Source: Sabellastarte sp. h YS-2021 (Eukaryota > Annelida > Polychaeta > Sabellida > Sabellidae). Taken from it: a DNA stretch of 64,000 nucleotides. Position 1 is the first letter of the stretch. Every line of letters begins with the position of its first letter. The position numbers were made by a program, and so were the translations under genes. The stretch covers positions 22,110,189 through 22,174,188 of the forward strand of contig OZ024931.1 of NCBI GenBank assembly GCA_964017235.1. Direction: 5' to 3'. This document shows, piece after piece, positions 13,601 to 28,600 of this stretch. Under the pieces are notes generated by a model. It worked only from the letters and a program-made list of their open reading frames with translations, was not told the DNA's origin and searched no databases.

Positions 13601-16600
13601 CAAAATCTAATGATTTCCAGATTTTAATAGAATGAATGTATTTGCCAAGTTTCAGGTGAATTGATAAAATCCCTTTCAAGTTATCATCCGGACAAGCTTC
13701 CCCATCGAAAAAAGACATTTTTGGTCATGTGACCTCTCTGATTGGTTGACATGTCACTGCAGCATATTCAAAAAAATTCCCCAAGGCTACTGCATAAACC
13801 TGCCAAATTTGAAACGAATCCGCCTAGTGGTTACAGAGTTATAAGGAAAACAAAATGAGGAGCCGGCGGAGCAAAGATTTGACCGAAGATAAGATTAATC
13901 CAGCTTATTTACAGAAACAAGCACTATTTTAATAGTTTCAGGAGTATCAGTATTGCACTTGGTTTTAAAGCATTGTCCACATGCCAGAGAGTATTCAGGC
14001 AGTGAGCCATAGCAATACGACTTGTGATGTCTGCAAATTTTTCGAACCCCACCATTATGGAGTTTTTTTTGCGAAGAGATTTATATTTGTAATAATCCAT
14101 AGTTCTATTTTCTCTTGAACTGGAAAGTGATATTATTTATTCCCTAACTCTCTCTGTTGAACAACCCTCCAGTCTCATCACCAAGATGAAGGATCAATTA
14201 CCTGGTTAAGCAAATTAGCAAATTACTGAACCATTCCAGCACTTACCTCTCAAATGTTGTCAGTATCATGCATTAATATTTTAATACTGATTCAAATATC
14301 CTTCTGAGTTTGAAACCGTCACTTTCAATATCATTACCAAAATCTCATAAAGTCACTTTATAAAACTTTGTTGTTTTTTCAATAAACCATCCATTCAAAT
14401 CTATTTAGATTCAAGTTCCAACACAAAGTGTGATATTAAAATAACTGAACACTTAGATACAATGTTACTTTGTAAATAAATATGGAGCCAAATGATACAC
14501 TTGACTATCTTATGAGATTTTAATAATGATCAGTATAAACAAGTCAAATCAAAACTTGTTATATTAAAACTACAGTCTAATATTAACACTACAACTGACC
14601 ACAGTATTTGATACCAACCTGCTTATGTTAAAGTCAGAAGTTCACTGAACAAAACTAGCCAAGGCTTTCTTGAATTATACACAATCTTTCAATTTTTTTC
14701 AAACACAAATTTGATAACAATCTACAGCTTTGTTAAAATTGAAGAAGAGAAAAAAACCACAACTGGTATGGTTATCTATTGCTGTAGTAATTCAAACTTA
14801 TTTTTAAGTATTTATATTGTTTCCATTTGACCATAACTCAATATAAGAATCAGCAATTTAGTAGCTGTGATTAGTTTGGAAAAAAAAAATCCTGTCAAAA
14901 TGTCCATTTCATTCCCATGTTAAGACTTTTGAAATTCGACCACTATATTTAACCATTTTCTTTTTCTTCCTAGAAAACCTTGCTCCCCCGGCTAGCGGGA
15001 TACCATACATATTTATACCATCCACTCTGCATATCCAGTGAACCACTTCACACCACTGACATACCAGCCCAGAAGCTACAGAATTCTTACCACTTTCACC
15101 ACATCCAGCTGTGTACACACATATATATATAACCATCACAAACCAATATACCAAAATGGGCACTTTTGGCCTATTACCAGCACCCCTCCTCTTTCCACGC
15201 ATATATTTTCCAAGGTTCCATTTTTCCAGTAGACAAAATGAGGGGGGCGCCATATACCACCATGAGCCCACCTGTGGCCAATTTTGTCTCTGTGCTTAGC
15301 TAAAGCATCATCCAATGAATCCGCAGAAGCAAACTCCACAAAACCATCCCCCGTGCACCGACCAAAGTCATTTTCTAGCAGTGTGATTCCATTCGGTTTA
15401 ATCTTCAGCCCTACATACCCCCATGCAAAGAAGGAAACAGAAAAAAAGATAACATATGTATGCAAAAAACTGACAAGTGTAATCATAATTTTCACAGACT
15501 GGCCAACAACTTGGGCAATTTCAATTAAATAGGTTCCAAGCTTTGAGATAACAGTCTTTGATTTGGTGGAAAGAAGGGATGATAGAATAAACTCAGAAAC
15601 ATTCCATGGTAGAATTTGACTTACAATTCTTAGGGCTATCATAACGAATAGAGTCCTGGGGTTTATTGGGCAGATAGATCAGGGAAAGGAAGGGGCTGCT
15701 ACACCATGCTGTCAATGGATCCCAGGAGAATCAATAAAGTCTAGAAACATGGCTGTGTTTTGTTATTGTCCCACAATAGTTTTAAACCATTTAAAATATC
15801 CAGGTCAATTTTTCTCAAAGATCCCAAAACTAGCTGATCACACAGAGAAGCAGATGATGGGACAAGGTTTCCAGACTTAAAAGCCAAGTTTTAAAATCGA
15901 GGTAGATAGGTGTGTCTTCTTAGAAAAGTATGAATTAAGTAGTATTATCATAGCTGCAGCAAAAAAAAAAAACCACTGGTGGTATTGTAATTATCAACAA
16001 GCAATCATTGTGATCAAATGAATCGGTCACATCGCTTGAGTTGGCATGGCTTGACTACTGACTAAATTTGCATATTAATGAGGAAATATGAGGTCACAGG
16101 ATTTTGCATAACTAAAACATTAAAGAAATTACAACTTTTGAGGCAACAAAAATAACTCTCTTTGATAAGGCCGAAATGTAGCTTACATTTAACTTTCTTG
16201 TTTTGCGAGTTTACACAAAACATTACAAAGATGTGTATATATGATTAAACAGACTTAAAAAAGATGTTCAAGTTACAAATGGCATCTTAAATCCGAAGCC
16301 CTAAAAAGACTGATCTTCTTTTCTTGAATATTTGCCCACCATCTACCATTAGGCTCCAATAAAACTTCCTCCACTAACTTCAAATTACAATGTACACTTG
16401 ATTCCCAATTTTTCAACGTCCAAGTAATTTTTTATGATCCAAAACATACTCTCAGAGGAGAAATAGATTCAACAATGCAAATTGTCTTCGTACACATTTC
16501 AAATTAATGAATATTTAGAAGACTCGAGTAACAAAATTATTCGGGATTCTTTCCCCACAAATTCACCAAACAAAAATTTCCCCAAGATTAGACAAGGACT

Positions 16601-19600
16601 GCAAGTTGCTCTTCCACAAAAATTCAATATTTAACTCTAAACTTAGTTACTTCATTACCTGAGAAATGTAACTGACTGTACTATCATAACAGCAAAATTA
16701 AAATACTGTATTATTAAAACTAATTGGAGAAACTGAAGTTATAAATATACTTCTGAGACTACAATGCTCCCTATTTATCACAAAATGTGTACAACTGTGG
16801 AATTAGTATCATCATAAATTAAATTCAAAATATAATTTATCTTCAATAAATTGCAGATTAAAGTTTTGTAAACCAATAAAGAACTTTATATATAACACTA
16901 GTGCTGGGAGATCGCTTGGATTTTCCCTGTCGATGTTCGTATCGGACATTTGTAACCAAACTTCGGACATTTCCGATTATGGAGTCGAAGTGTAAAAAAG
17001 ACAGATAAAATCAAATATTAAATTATATCAAGTAAAATACACACAAATTACCACAAATATGACCAAAATATAATCTAAAAGCCATTCACAGACGTCTCCC
17101 TCACTAACAGACCATGCTTGATGTATCCTCACTTGTGATTGGCTGATTTTATGATCACCTTGACAACAGTTGGAAAACCCCAAGGTGTTTCTATTTACAC
17201 ATTCACGGCTACGTAGTTTTGTGATTTTAACTGATGGATATTTCAGATTTTTACAAAATATTATGAAGGTTAGCATTTTATTGTGACCAAAAGGCTGCAA
17301 AGAAATGGATTTAGCAAATATCGGTTTTACTTAAATTTTACCGATCATTGATTGGCAATGAGCCAGCGAGCGATAATACCGAAGTTTGCGAACATCGTCC
17401 CAGCACTATATAACACACAGCATGAGAAATCATGGCATTTGTAAATACTTTGAAAACAGTTTGTTTGATATTCACTGGTGTTGGTATCAAATCAAAATAT
17501 CTATATCGATATCAAACCATATTTTTACCTTCCGTATCGATACATATTGAAATATCGGGGCATGAGATGCTTTCCTGGGTGAGACTTTCCAGACTCTTTC
17601 GCGAGTTTTAGTAGTATCCCGAAACGTAAACAAATATGGCAGTTACGTTTTCGCGGTAAGTAAAAGTTACAAAAAATGACATGAAAAGGCATAAAATCTT
17701 CAAATTTTGTTCTTTATTTTAATGGAAGACAGCAGAGGTGGATCTATTAAGTAGTATGTTTCGATATTGATATTGTACCTTACATTACCGATATCGTTAT
17801 ATTCAGCATGAATTGATAAATATTTCAATATCGATAAACAATACCAGCACTAATATTCACCATTCATCTAAGATTATGAAGGTATGCTTCCAGATATTTT
17901 ACATATCAAGCAAAGATTCTGCAGAGGGCCAATGTAAAGGCTTCAAATATTTGGTTTTTGTACTTTTCAAAGATTGAGTGTCAGGCACTCCATTAACTTA
18001 GATTTAACTGCTGTCACTGAGTGTACAGAAACAGTACTCGTTTCAACATAAGATCTAATTGGTATAAAAATAGAAAAGCTCTTAAACACAGATACTATTA
18101 GTCGGACCGGTTCTGGAAATAAAAACTAGTTTCAGGGGCTTTGAAACCAAATGAAACCCGGAATTTCGAAAGCTTTTACTGATATGGGGAAAATTTTACG
18201 CGAGTCGTGAGCTATGTTGTCAGGAAGAAATATGTATTCGTGAGATATTTTTAAGTTTATAAACTTCATTTACCATGAATATAAAGTAAAAATGTAAGAG
18301 CTTTCCTCAAAATTATATGTTTTTTATTATTTGGACTATGTATTAACCAGTAGAAAGCCTAATATAATGATGTTTTCAATAACCAGTACTTAAATATTCT
18401 TTGTGGATTTCGTCATTTCTACCTAAACGAAACAAAATGCGGTATGCTGGTTTACCGTTCACACCACTAACAGATACAGTATGATCTAAGATAGACCTGT
18501 TTAATTTATCCGAAAAGTGGTTGCTGGGATACTATTACAAGCAGGGTTGGGGTCAAAGTACTTTGTACTTAAGTACACTTGTACTTAAGTACATTTTTCA
18601 AAGTACTAAAATGTACTTAAGTACATATTCAAATTCCAAGTACATGTACTTGAATTGTACTTAAGTACATTTTAAATTTAATGTACTTACAAGTACATTT
18701 AAGTCCTTTTTAAGTACTTTTAGTTTAAGTAAATTTTTACTAATTTTTCAAAAGTTTGTGTATTATTTAATCATTACAACTGAATTGAGCTTTTTCCATA
18801 TCTTTATTGATAAACATTCATTTAGATTAAATTTTCATAAAAGTTTCACTGATATATCTGATTCAATTTGATATTAGTGGTTTTTTTTTAAAGTTTAGTA
18901 TAATTGATAATAATAATAATGAATCAAATTATTTAAGTTTCAATTCAATAAGCCAATCACATCTTAAAAAGAGGGCCAATTGTTCCAAGATTGCATATTA
19001 CTCCCCTTCTTTAATCCTCTTATAACTGTCTACTTTGAACTTGCCTGATCTCAGTTAATAATATCTACCCTGGTATGAGTATTCTTTGTAAATTGCACCT
19101 GGGCATTTAAGAGCTTTCAATTGGTCCAAGTTAATCACAAGGACCAGATTAACACAGTCTCTGCGATGTAATTGCTCAGGAATGACATTTTTTTCAACGC
19201 ATGAATACAGATCAGAAGATTGTTGGAGTAGGTAAGACTGTTGATTACAGAAAAAAGATTATTTCTTTCACTGGCCATGATCTTGTCTGACCACTATAAA
19301 TACTAGGACAGGGGGATTGACAAACCACTTACTTTTATGGTAATCACATTGTGTTAGCACAATGGCTGCTGTTTTAAAGCTTTTTGAGATTCCAGCTAAT
19401 ACTGAAGGGAGTGTCACAGCAAAGTGTAAACAATGTACTCAGATTATAGCAGGCAGCACAAAAGTCACTTCAACATTTGTCACTTTTATTGAATAGCAAT
19501 TTTTTTTATTGTATTCAAAAGAAAAACACCTATTTCTTAAAGGAGAATGTAATACACAGCAAGCTTTCTACTTTCTCTCTAATACTTCAATTTACAAAGA

Positions 19601-22600
19601 CTAGTTAACATAAAACTTATTATGTATAGTATTATTGTATTAGATTAACTAATTTTCCATCATCACAACACTTAATTAATTTCTAACTTAAAGTGACTTA
19701 TAAGCCCAATAGCAGGCTGGGTATTTTTTAAATGTTGTATCTGTTGTTTTGTGAAATATTGGTAGTCACTAAAATAGAATAAACAATAATAACAGTGGGC
19801 CTTTTAATGTTATAAAGATAGTAATAAGTGGATAACAACCAATTAGTGTATAATTGTAAATTTTGTATATATGTTTGAATAAACTTGGTGGCGTGTTTTT
19901 TTTAAATTTGCTTTGTCATTCACGGGTGATAAGTACTTGTACTTAAGTAATTTGAAAAGTACTTGTACTTAAGTACTTTGAGGAAAAAAGGACTTGTATT
20001 TGTACTTGTAAATTAACAAAGTACTTGTACTTGTACTTAAGTACATTTCAATGTACTTGACCCCAACCCTGATTACAAGTATCAAAAGATAAAATTATAC
20101 CAAAAAGATTCCTCAATCTGAAAACATGTCTCACAATATAATCTGCCATGATTTTCAGGGTATATACTTAATGGTTGTCTTTGGAGTACAACCAAGATAA
20201 CTAGTATTAATTCCAACAGAGGAGTTTGTACTAAGAAGATACGTACAAAATACACAGTGTTACACACCTGAGAAAAAGTGAGCCACTTCCTCCTTGGACA
20301 CTTGAAATGGCAAGCCTTGCAGCTTGACCACACATTCCTGACCAAACTGGCCGCCACTTGACCCTCTGCCCCTTTGCATACTGTACTCCATGTCTTGAAG
20401 TGTGCTACGACTCACTATGAGAAATAAACAGAAAACAAGTATGCAGTGACCTTTAGTGCTGTACAAGTTGACCAAAACTCGAGTCGTAACTCGAGAGATA
20501 TTTGGGGATCACATCGATTTACATTATTTAAACTCGAGTCTTCAAGAAATAAATAATGATACTGTATACCAATCTTGTTACAAACCAGCACTTTTGCAAT
20601 TTATCTAACCATAAAGACATAACAAGAGGAGAGTGTGTCACTGTGTCAGCTGACTGAGTGTTTTTGATTTGTGAAGGTGATAATGAGACGAAAGCATAAT
20701 TATCAGGGAAAGTGCTATGCTAAGTAAATGGTAATTGAACAGCATGTTCGAAAGAAATTCCGAAGCTGACAGAAGAAAAGGACAAAAAAGTTGTGCCCTG
20801 CAAATGGTATTATGAAGGAAAGTAACAAGGTAACTGTTTAAGTGTAAAAAGTAGGTTAAAACATATTTAAAGAAATACTGCAAATGCAATATCCTCGTTC
20901 CACCTTGAAGAAGGGGTCCAAGGTCAAATCCAACCACACAAAAACATTCCCAGCCCATGATTTCCTATAGGTTGGTTTACCATCCCAAACCTCTAGGACC
21001 AATAATAAGTGAGTTATAAGCACTTTATGTTTGGCTGTCCTCATTTAACCTAGAAGGAGGGGTCCAAAGGTCAAATCTGACCACACCAAAAGAATCCCAG
21101 CCCATGATTTCCTATATGTTGGTTTACCATCCCAAATTTCTAGGACCAATAATAAGCGAGTTATAGGCACTTTTAAGTTTCGCTATCCTTGTTTGACCTT
21201 GAAGGAGGGGTCCAAGGTCAAATCCGACCACACCAAAAGATTCCCAGTCCATGATTTCCTGTAGGTTGGTTTACCATCCCAAACCTGTAGGACCAATAAT
21301 AAGCGAGTTATAAGCAATTTTAAGTTTGGCTATCCTCAATTGACCTTGAAGGAGGAGTCCAAGGTCAAATCTGTCCACACCAAAAGAATCCCAGCCCATG
21401 ATTTCCTATATGTTGCTTTACTATCCCAAACTTCTAGGACCATTAATAAGCGAGTTATAAGCACTTTTAAGTTTGGCTATCCTCGTTTGATCTCGAAGGC
21501 AGGGTCCAAGGTCAAATCCGACCACACCAAAAGATTCCCAGCCAATGATTTTCTATCGGTTGGTTTTCCATTCCAAACCTCTAGGACCAATAATAAGTGA
21601 GTTATAAGCACTTTTTAGTTTGGGTATCCTTGTTTGACCTTGAAGGAGGGGTCCAAGGTCAAATCGGACCACATCAAAAGATTCTCAGCCCATGATGCTG
21701 TGATAGGTTACCCGGTTACCCGAAACCGGTCCGAATTCTTTAGGAAACCGAGTACAAACTGGCAAAGCAGGTAACCGAAAAAAATATTAAATACAACGTA
21801 AATCAATGAAATACTCAGCTAAACCTTAGTATTGTGTCAGATTTCTTTAATTAATGTTAGTTTTTCACGTAATTTTGCTTATTTATACAGATATTTAACA
21901 TTATTTTTCGTAACGTTTTGTTTACATCATCCGCCATGTTTCTTCTCTGCCACTTCCACTGGGTGACAACTAAAAGACGGTTACCCGAATTTGGATCGAT
22001 TCTTTCGAGGCAAATAACCGGTGTCGTTTTTCCAACGAAGTCACAGCCTTAATAGGTCTATTTACCATCCCAAACCTCTAGGACCAATAATAAGCGAGTT
22101 ATAAGCACTTTTAAGTTTGGCTATCCTTGTTTGACCTTGAAGGAGGGGTCAAAGGTCAAATCTGACCACACCAAAAGATTCACAGCCCATGATTTCTTAC
22201 AGGTTGGTTTACCATCCCAAACCTCTAGGACCAACAATAAGGGAGATATAAGCACTTTTCATGACTGACGAAGAAACACCTGTGGCGGCCATCTTGTTTT
22301 TCAAAATGAGGCCAAATATATTCCCAGTCAAGATTTTATAATGAGGAACATATCCTGCGAATTTGAGATCTCTATCTATAAATATTTACTCAATAGTGAG
22401 AACCTGAAAATAGCTAGTGCTCAGCTATGCCATGAGTTATAGGTCTGTAATTTCACTATGTTATAGCTGACCCAAAAGTAGGTGAACAACATATTTTAAG
22501 AAAATACTCCAAATGCAATATTTTTCAACTTACAACTGATTTACTCAACAGTCAGTACCTGAAAATAGCTATTGCTCAGTTGTGCCATGAGCTACAGGTC

Positions 22601-25600
22601 TGTAATTTCACTATGTGATAGCTGACCCAAAAGTAACTGAATAACATATTTACACAAATTTCTGTAAATGCGATAGTTTTCCAATTACAACTGATTTACT
22701 CAACAGTGAGAACTTCAAAGTAGCTATTACTCACCTATGCAATGAGCCACAGGCCTGCAATTTCACTATGTTATAGCTGACCCCAAAATAGGTCAATAAC
22801 ATATTGAAACAAAATACTCTAAATGCAATAGTTTTCAAGTTATAAGTGATTTACTCAACAGTGATAACCTAAAAGTAGCTATTACTCAGCTATGCCATGA
22901 GCTACAGGTCTGAAATTTGACTATGTTATAGCTGACCCAAAAGTAGCTAACATATTTATACGAAATTCTCTAAATGCAATAGTTTTCAAGTTACAAGTGA
23001 TTTTACTCTTGATGGAAGTAACTGGAAAGCCCAAAAGTAGCTATTACTCACTTAGCTATTGAGACAGACACCCAAGTTACTCACCACGTTGTAGCTCTGA
23101 AAAAAGTAGCTGAATAACATATTTTAACAAAATGCTCTAAATGCAACACTTTTCAAGTTATAAGTGATTTAGTGCATGATTTCATGAATTTTAATGCATT
23201 AAAAATTATTAAAAAATTTATTAAAAAAAAAATAAGACAGATCCAGGTCTCACACTCACACAAGAGAATCTACCTCTGGCCTAGTACACATATGCAAGAT
23301 ATGAGAGAAATCCCTGTAATAGTCACTGAGAAAATTGTGATAAAGTGTTGAAATTTTCATACTTTTGGTGGGAGTACCTCCCTTATAATGTCTCTAGCAA
23401 ACAGATGAACAGACAGATTTGCATGCCTTGAACAATTTTTCACCCTCGATAGATAAGGTATCTTTTTAAAAAAACAGCATGTCTCTAGGCCTTGTAGTTT
23501 TGGAGGAGAAGTTGTTCACGCGGACGCGGGCGCGTACGCCCACGCCGCAGAGTGACGACATAAAAATCAATGAGCAATGGTCGGTTTTTTATTTCCCTTA
23601 TTTATGTCGCTGTTCCACAAAGTGCTCATACATATCTGCACACTTTAACCGGCAACAAAATATATTTTCTTGCAGTAAAATGTTATTAATAACATTAATG
23701 GCGGATTCCTTGACGACAATATTTGGCAGGGCAAGATGTTACGAAAAATTGTCTGGCAGCCCACCGGGCTGCCTACAGTTGGTGTTAGGGAGACTGGTGG
23801 CCAAAGGAAGAGCCCGAAATATTTTATGATGAACTGTTCTCATCAAGGCTTACTGCTGCAAATAAACATGTCATAATAAGTATCATGTTAACAATCTGAA
23901 TCACTGTTTTATTGGCAATAAAAATTTGCAATTACACAAACCATTAACTCTAAATTGCTAATTCCAGTTAAACTTGACTAAAACATAAAATCATGTAAAG
24001 CACTGTAGGCCCCGTGAAAAAAAACTCGAATGAATCCACGACTGAAAATAATTATTTTTGAATGAATTCGCAGCTGAAAATAAAAAGTGTCATGGCAGAC
24101 ATAAACAATGATGAAATTAGAACTATTTCAACCATTGTGTTGTAAAATAAAGCTACAATATGTCAAAATATGTACGTATTTATGTATTTTATTTGCTTGT
24201 AGCCCTTCGGTCAGCCTATCGGTGTACAACGGCAGCCCAGTCGAATTTTCGGCAGACTCGGTCTGCCGGACCACTGGAAACATTGAGCCCTGTTTGAGTA
24301 TTGTTATTTTACTTATATTTGTGTCATTTACTCGAGGTCAACTCGAATTCAACTCGCATCTAACAAGTGATCATCGATCTACAGAAATCGCTAATAATAA
24401 CAGCCCTAGTGACCGTATCAATTGTACCTCCCACACAGGTACAGTAAGGTCCCTTCACATACAGGTGTCCAAACCTTGATATGCTCTGGCTCATTGAAAA
24501 AGAAATCAACAGAAAAAAATAGCATCAGAGATGCCCGTACCCCACAGCCTAGGGAAATATTTTTAACACCATGAAATATAGAAGTACTGTATTAGTACAA
24601 AGTTCAGGATACTTTCAGAGCACTGTCAGTTATATAAAGTTCCAAACAATGTTTAAATAGAGAAAATAATGTCTAAGAGAAAGATAATGCATGTACTCTT
24701 TATCTACATCTGGCATGGCCAAATTATGGTTTAGATGTTTTGAATATTACCATGCGTACAGAAGTGGTAATACATTCAATGAATGCTTATGTGTGGTGTT
24801 GGGAGCAAAATCTGTGGCTGACTTGATGAAATTCCATCTGTTATAATGGAAAGTTGTAAAAGTAAAATTCTTAATGAATTCTAATATGACTTTAACAGTG
24901 CTTAATCTGCATCAAAAGACAGACCCAAAGGTGCAACAAGATTTTAAAGGTCAAGGTCACTACGACAAGGTCAAAGGTCAAATCAAAGTCACACCAGGAT
25001 GCTGCACACCTACAACCCCTAACCAATGTCCCTACCAAGCATCAACTTCCTACACCTTACGGTTTCCGAGATATAGTCCGGACAAGAGTTTCAAACTCAA
25101 GGTCACGACGGCAAGGTCAAAGGTCAAATCAAGGTCAGACCATGACTTTGCACACCTACACCCCCAAACCAATGTCCGCTCCAAGTATCGACTTCCTACA
25201 CCTTACGGTTTCTGAGATACAACCCGGACAAACTTTTTCCTGCCCACCCGGACACCATGGGTGAAAACAATACCTTTAAGGGCTGTGGGGTAATGAGTAC
25301 TCCATCAGCACAGAATCATATAAACAAAGTGTCCAAACATATTGTTTATTTGGAGTTTTGCAAGAGCTATACAAAGTTGATTCCAGAAATTATGAAATAT
25401 GTGGCTAGTTTAAACCCACGTCTGAAAAATGAAGAAATACTCTGAAAAGTAGTTAAACAATTTATTCCAAGAAGACGATGAAATCCTGATAGTCTGAGAC
25501 AGTAATCAAGTTTCCATTTCAATCCCAGTTAGCCCCAGAGAGAAGGGGTGTATAAACCTTACCAATTCTTTTGACTCCCTGCAGATTATTTCCTAACATC

Positions 25601-28600
25601 TTTGATAGCTCTAAAAGAAATAATGAACTATAACAAGGATGCATCTGTGGCTAGATGCAAGATGCATTCACCAGGAAAGTAAGACTAATACCAGACTTTT
25701 TTGTTTTGACAATCTAAATTTGACAATCAAGGGGGGATTCAAAGGCAAATTGAAACTTTCTAGAATATAAAAAAATCCTTACGGTCCAAAAGGCTCGACA
25801 CTCAGTTTTTGGGATGAATGACATTTTCACTTTCCATCAAAATTAAAGATGGCCGCCTAAATTTTAAAAATTCACAATTTTCAGAGGCATAAAATAAAGT
25901 TCTTACCACCCAAAGGATTTGCAAATTTAATAAGTAAATTAAATTTTTATAACTTAATACCTAAAATCATTCTATCTCTAATGATTTTTAAGATAAAGGG
26001 CATATGCTAATTATCTCCCGCCGGCCGAAGGCCGTGGTCGGGAGATTATAAAACGCCTTCCGTCCGTCCGTCCGTCCGTCCGTCCGTTTGTCACGTTTTT
26101 GCATAAACCTTAATATCTCATTCATTTATGAACATATCTTCACCAAATTTGCAGGGAATGTTTATGGCTATAAAAACCTGTCTCTGAAAAATTTTAGCCT
26201 CACTTTGAAAAACAAAATGGCCGCCATAGCTAATTGTTTCAAAATCCTAAAGGTGCTCTAAATCTTGAAATATTCCACCTAGCTTCATCAAATTCGCACA
26301 AAAGCTATATGGCTAGAAAAGCTAGCCTGATAATAAATTTGACCTAGTTCAAAAAACAAAATGGCCGCCATATCACATGTTTAATGTCAAACAGGGTTAT
26401 CCTATTAAAAAGGCCTTATATCTCCCCAAATATTGCATATCTTCACCAAATTTGCAGGGAATGTTTATGGCTATGAAAACCTGTCTCTGAAAAATTTTAG
26501 CCTCATTTTGAAAAACAAAATGGCCGCCATAGCCAATTGTTTGAAAATTGTAAAGGCGCTCTAAATCTTGAAATATTCCAGCTAGCTTCATCAAATTTGC
26601 ACAAAAGCTATATGGCTAGAAAAGCTAGCCCGATAATAAATTTCACCTAGTTCAAAAAACAAAATGGCCGCCATATCGCATGTTTAATGGCAAGCAGGGT
26701 TATTCTATTAAAAAGGCCTTATATCTCCCCAAATATTGCATATCTTCACCAAATTTGCAGGGAATGTTTATGGCTATGAAAACCTGTCTCTGAAAAATTT
26801 TAGCCTCATTTTGAAAAACAAAATGGCCGCCATAGCTCATTGTTTGAAAATCGTAAAGGTGCTCTAAATCTTGAAATATTCCAGCTAGCTTCATCAAATT
26901 TCCACAAAAGCTATATGGCTAGAAAAGCTAGCCTGATAATAAATTTGACCTAGTTCAAAAAACAAAATGGCCGCCATATCGCATGTTTAATGTCAAACGG
27001 GATTATCCTATTAAAAAGGCCGTATATCTCCCCAAATATTGCTCCTAGAGGTTCGGAATGTGAAAACAACTTGTACGAAGTCATGGCGTGGTAATCTTTT
27101 CCATGTGTTGAATTTGACCTTTGACCCCTGCTTCAAGGTCGTCACATTAAAACGTTCTTATTTCTCCCATATTATTGGTGCTGTGGCTTCAGATTGTAAA
27201 GACAGACCATGAAAAGCAAAGGCTGTGGTCTAAAATTGTAAACAGCTTCCATGCGTGTGTGCATCTGTTTGTGCATCCGTCCGTGCATCCGTTTGTCAGG
27301 TTTCAGCATAAACCTTAATATCTTATTCATTTATAAAGACATCTTCATCAAATTTGCAAGGAATGTTTATGCAAAATTTTGGCCTCATTTTGGAAAACAA
27401 AATGGCCGCCATAGCCAATTGTTTAAAAATCATACAGTTGTTCTAAATGTCGAAAATTCCAGCTAGCTTCATCAAATTTACATTTTAAGAGGCCTTCTAT
27501 CTCCCCTAATATTGCTCTTACAGGTTCAGACCATTAAAACTCTTGGCCTTCAAATGTTTTGTCTGAGAAAAATTTTGGCCTTATTTTGAAAAACAAAATG
27601 GCCACCATATCCAATTATTTAAAATTCATTAAGATGCTCTAAAACGTGAAATATTGCAGCTAGGTTCATCAAATATGCGCAAAATATATATGGCCAGGAA
27701 AGTTAAGCTGATAGTAATTTGACCTACTTTCGAAGCCAAAATGGCTGTCTTATCACATGTTAAACGGGATTATCCTATTTAAAAGGCCTTATATCTCCCT
27801 TATCATTGCTATTAGGGGTTCCAAATGTGAAAACAACTTAAAGGAAGTAAAGGCCTGAGACTGCTGACTTTTACCTTTGACCCATTCTTCAATGTCAAGC
27901 GGGGTTATCTTACTATAAAGCCCTTATCTCATTTAGTTCTCCATTATTACTGATTCCAGGCGGGAGATAAATGCTGCGGCAGTGGCCTTGTTTTCTATAG
28001 GCTCTTCTTTAAAATGTGACCAAAATTGGCTACATTTGAGAACTATGGCACCCTGTGGATGACTTTGAAGAAGAAACAAATAGATGTCAGAATGATTGTA
28101 AAGGACATATATATATCTGTCAAAGATATCGCCCATAATTTAGGTTCAACATTCTACAGGTGAGAACCAGTCAGAACAAGAAATTAAATACTTTCAAGTG
28201 AAATACTCATGGCGTCCATTATTTTACAGATTCCAACCATACTTATTCTCAGACACTTTTTTGTAATAAGGAATATATCTTAATGGTCTGAACAGCCTAT
28301 CCACACACTGCGGTGGCAACTTTAATGTAAAGTAATTCATAGTATCCACCAGGTGTCTCCTGAGATACAAGCCAAAAACACAAAATCTGAGATTTTTTTA
28401 CCTTGGTTTGATCAAGGAAGAAAACTGACCATATTTTGAGACTCTCTGAATATGGTTTCCTTTTATCTCCCAATACATTTTTAGGCTCTAAATGCAACAG
28501 AAAAGGAGATAATAGCGGGGTTAGGACAAAATTATGATTTCTAATTGCTACCTGGAATAAAGACACTCATAAAATTGCTCAATTTAAATCCAATCATTTC

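Noticed and set aside
23479..23829. 116-codon frame at the P5 tail
   Set aside because: Starts inside the conserved non-coding P5 tail and crosses the element boundary; not conserved in other copies.
24108..24479. 123-codon plus-strand frame
   Set aside because: Hydrophobic start but no recognisable domain, no splice sites fitting the gene, and overlap with a possible decayed element.
26397..26897. Repeated 65-codon minus-strand frames
   Set aside because: By-products of the 303-bp P2 array; the same happens at 52.3 kb.
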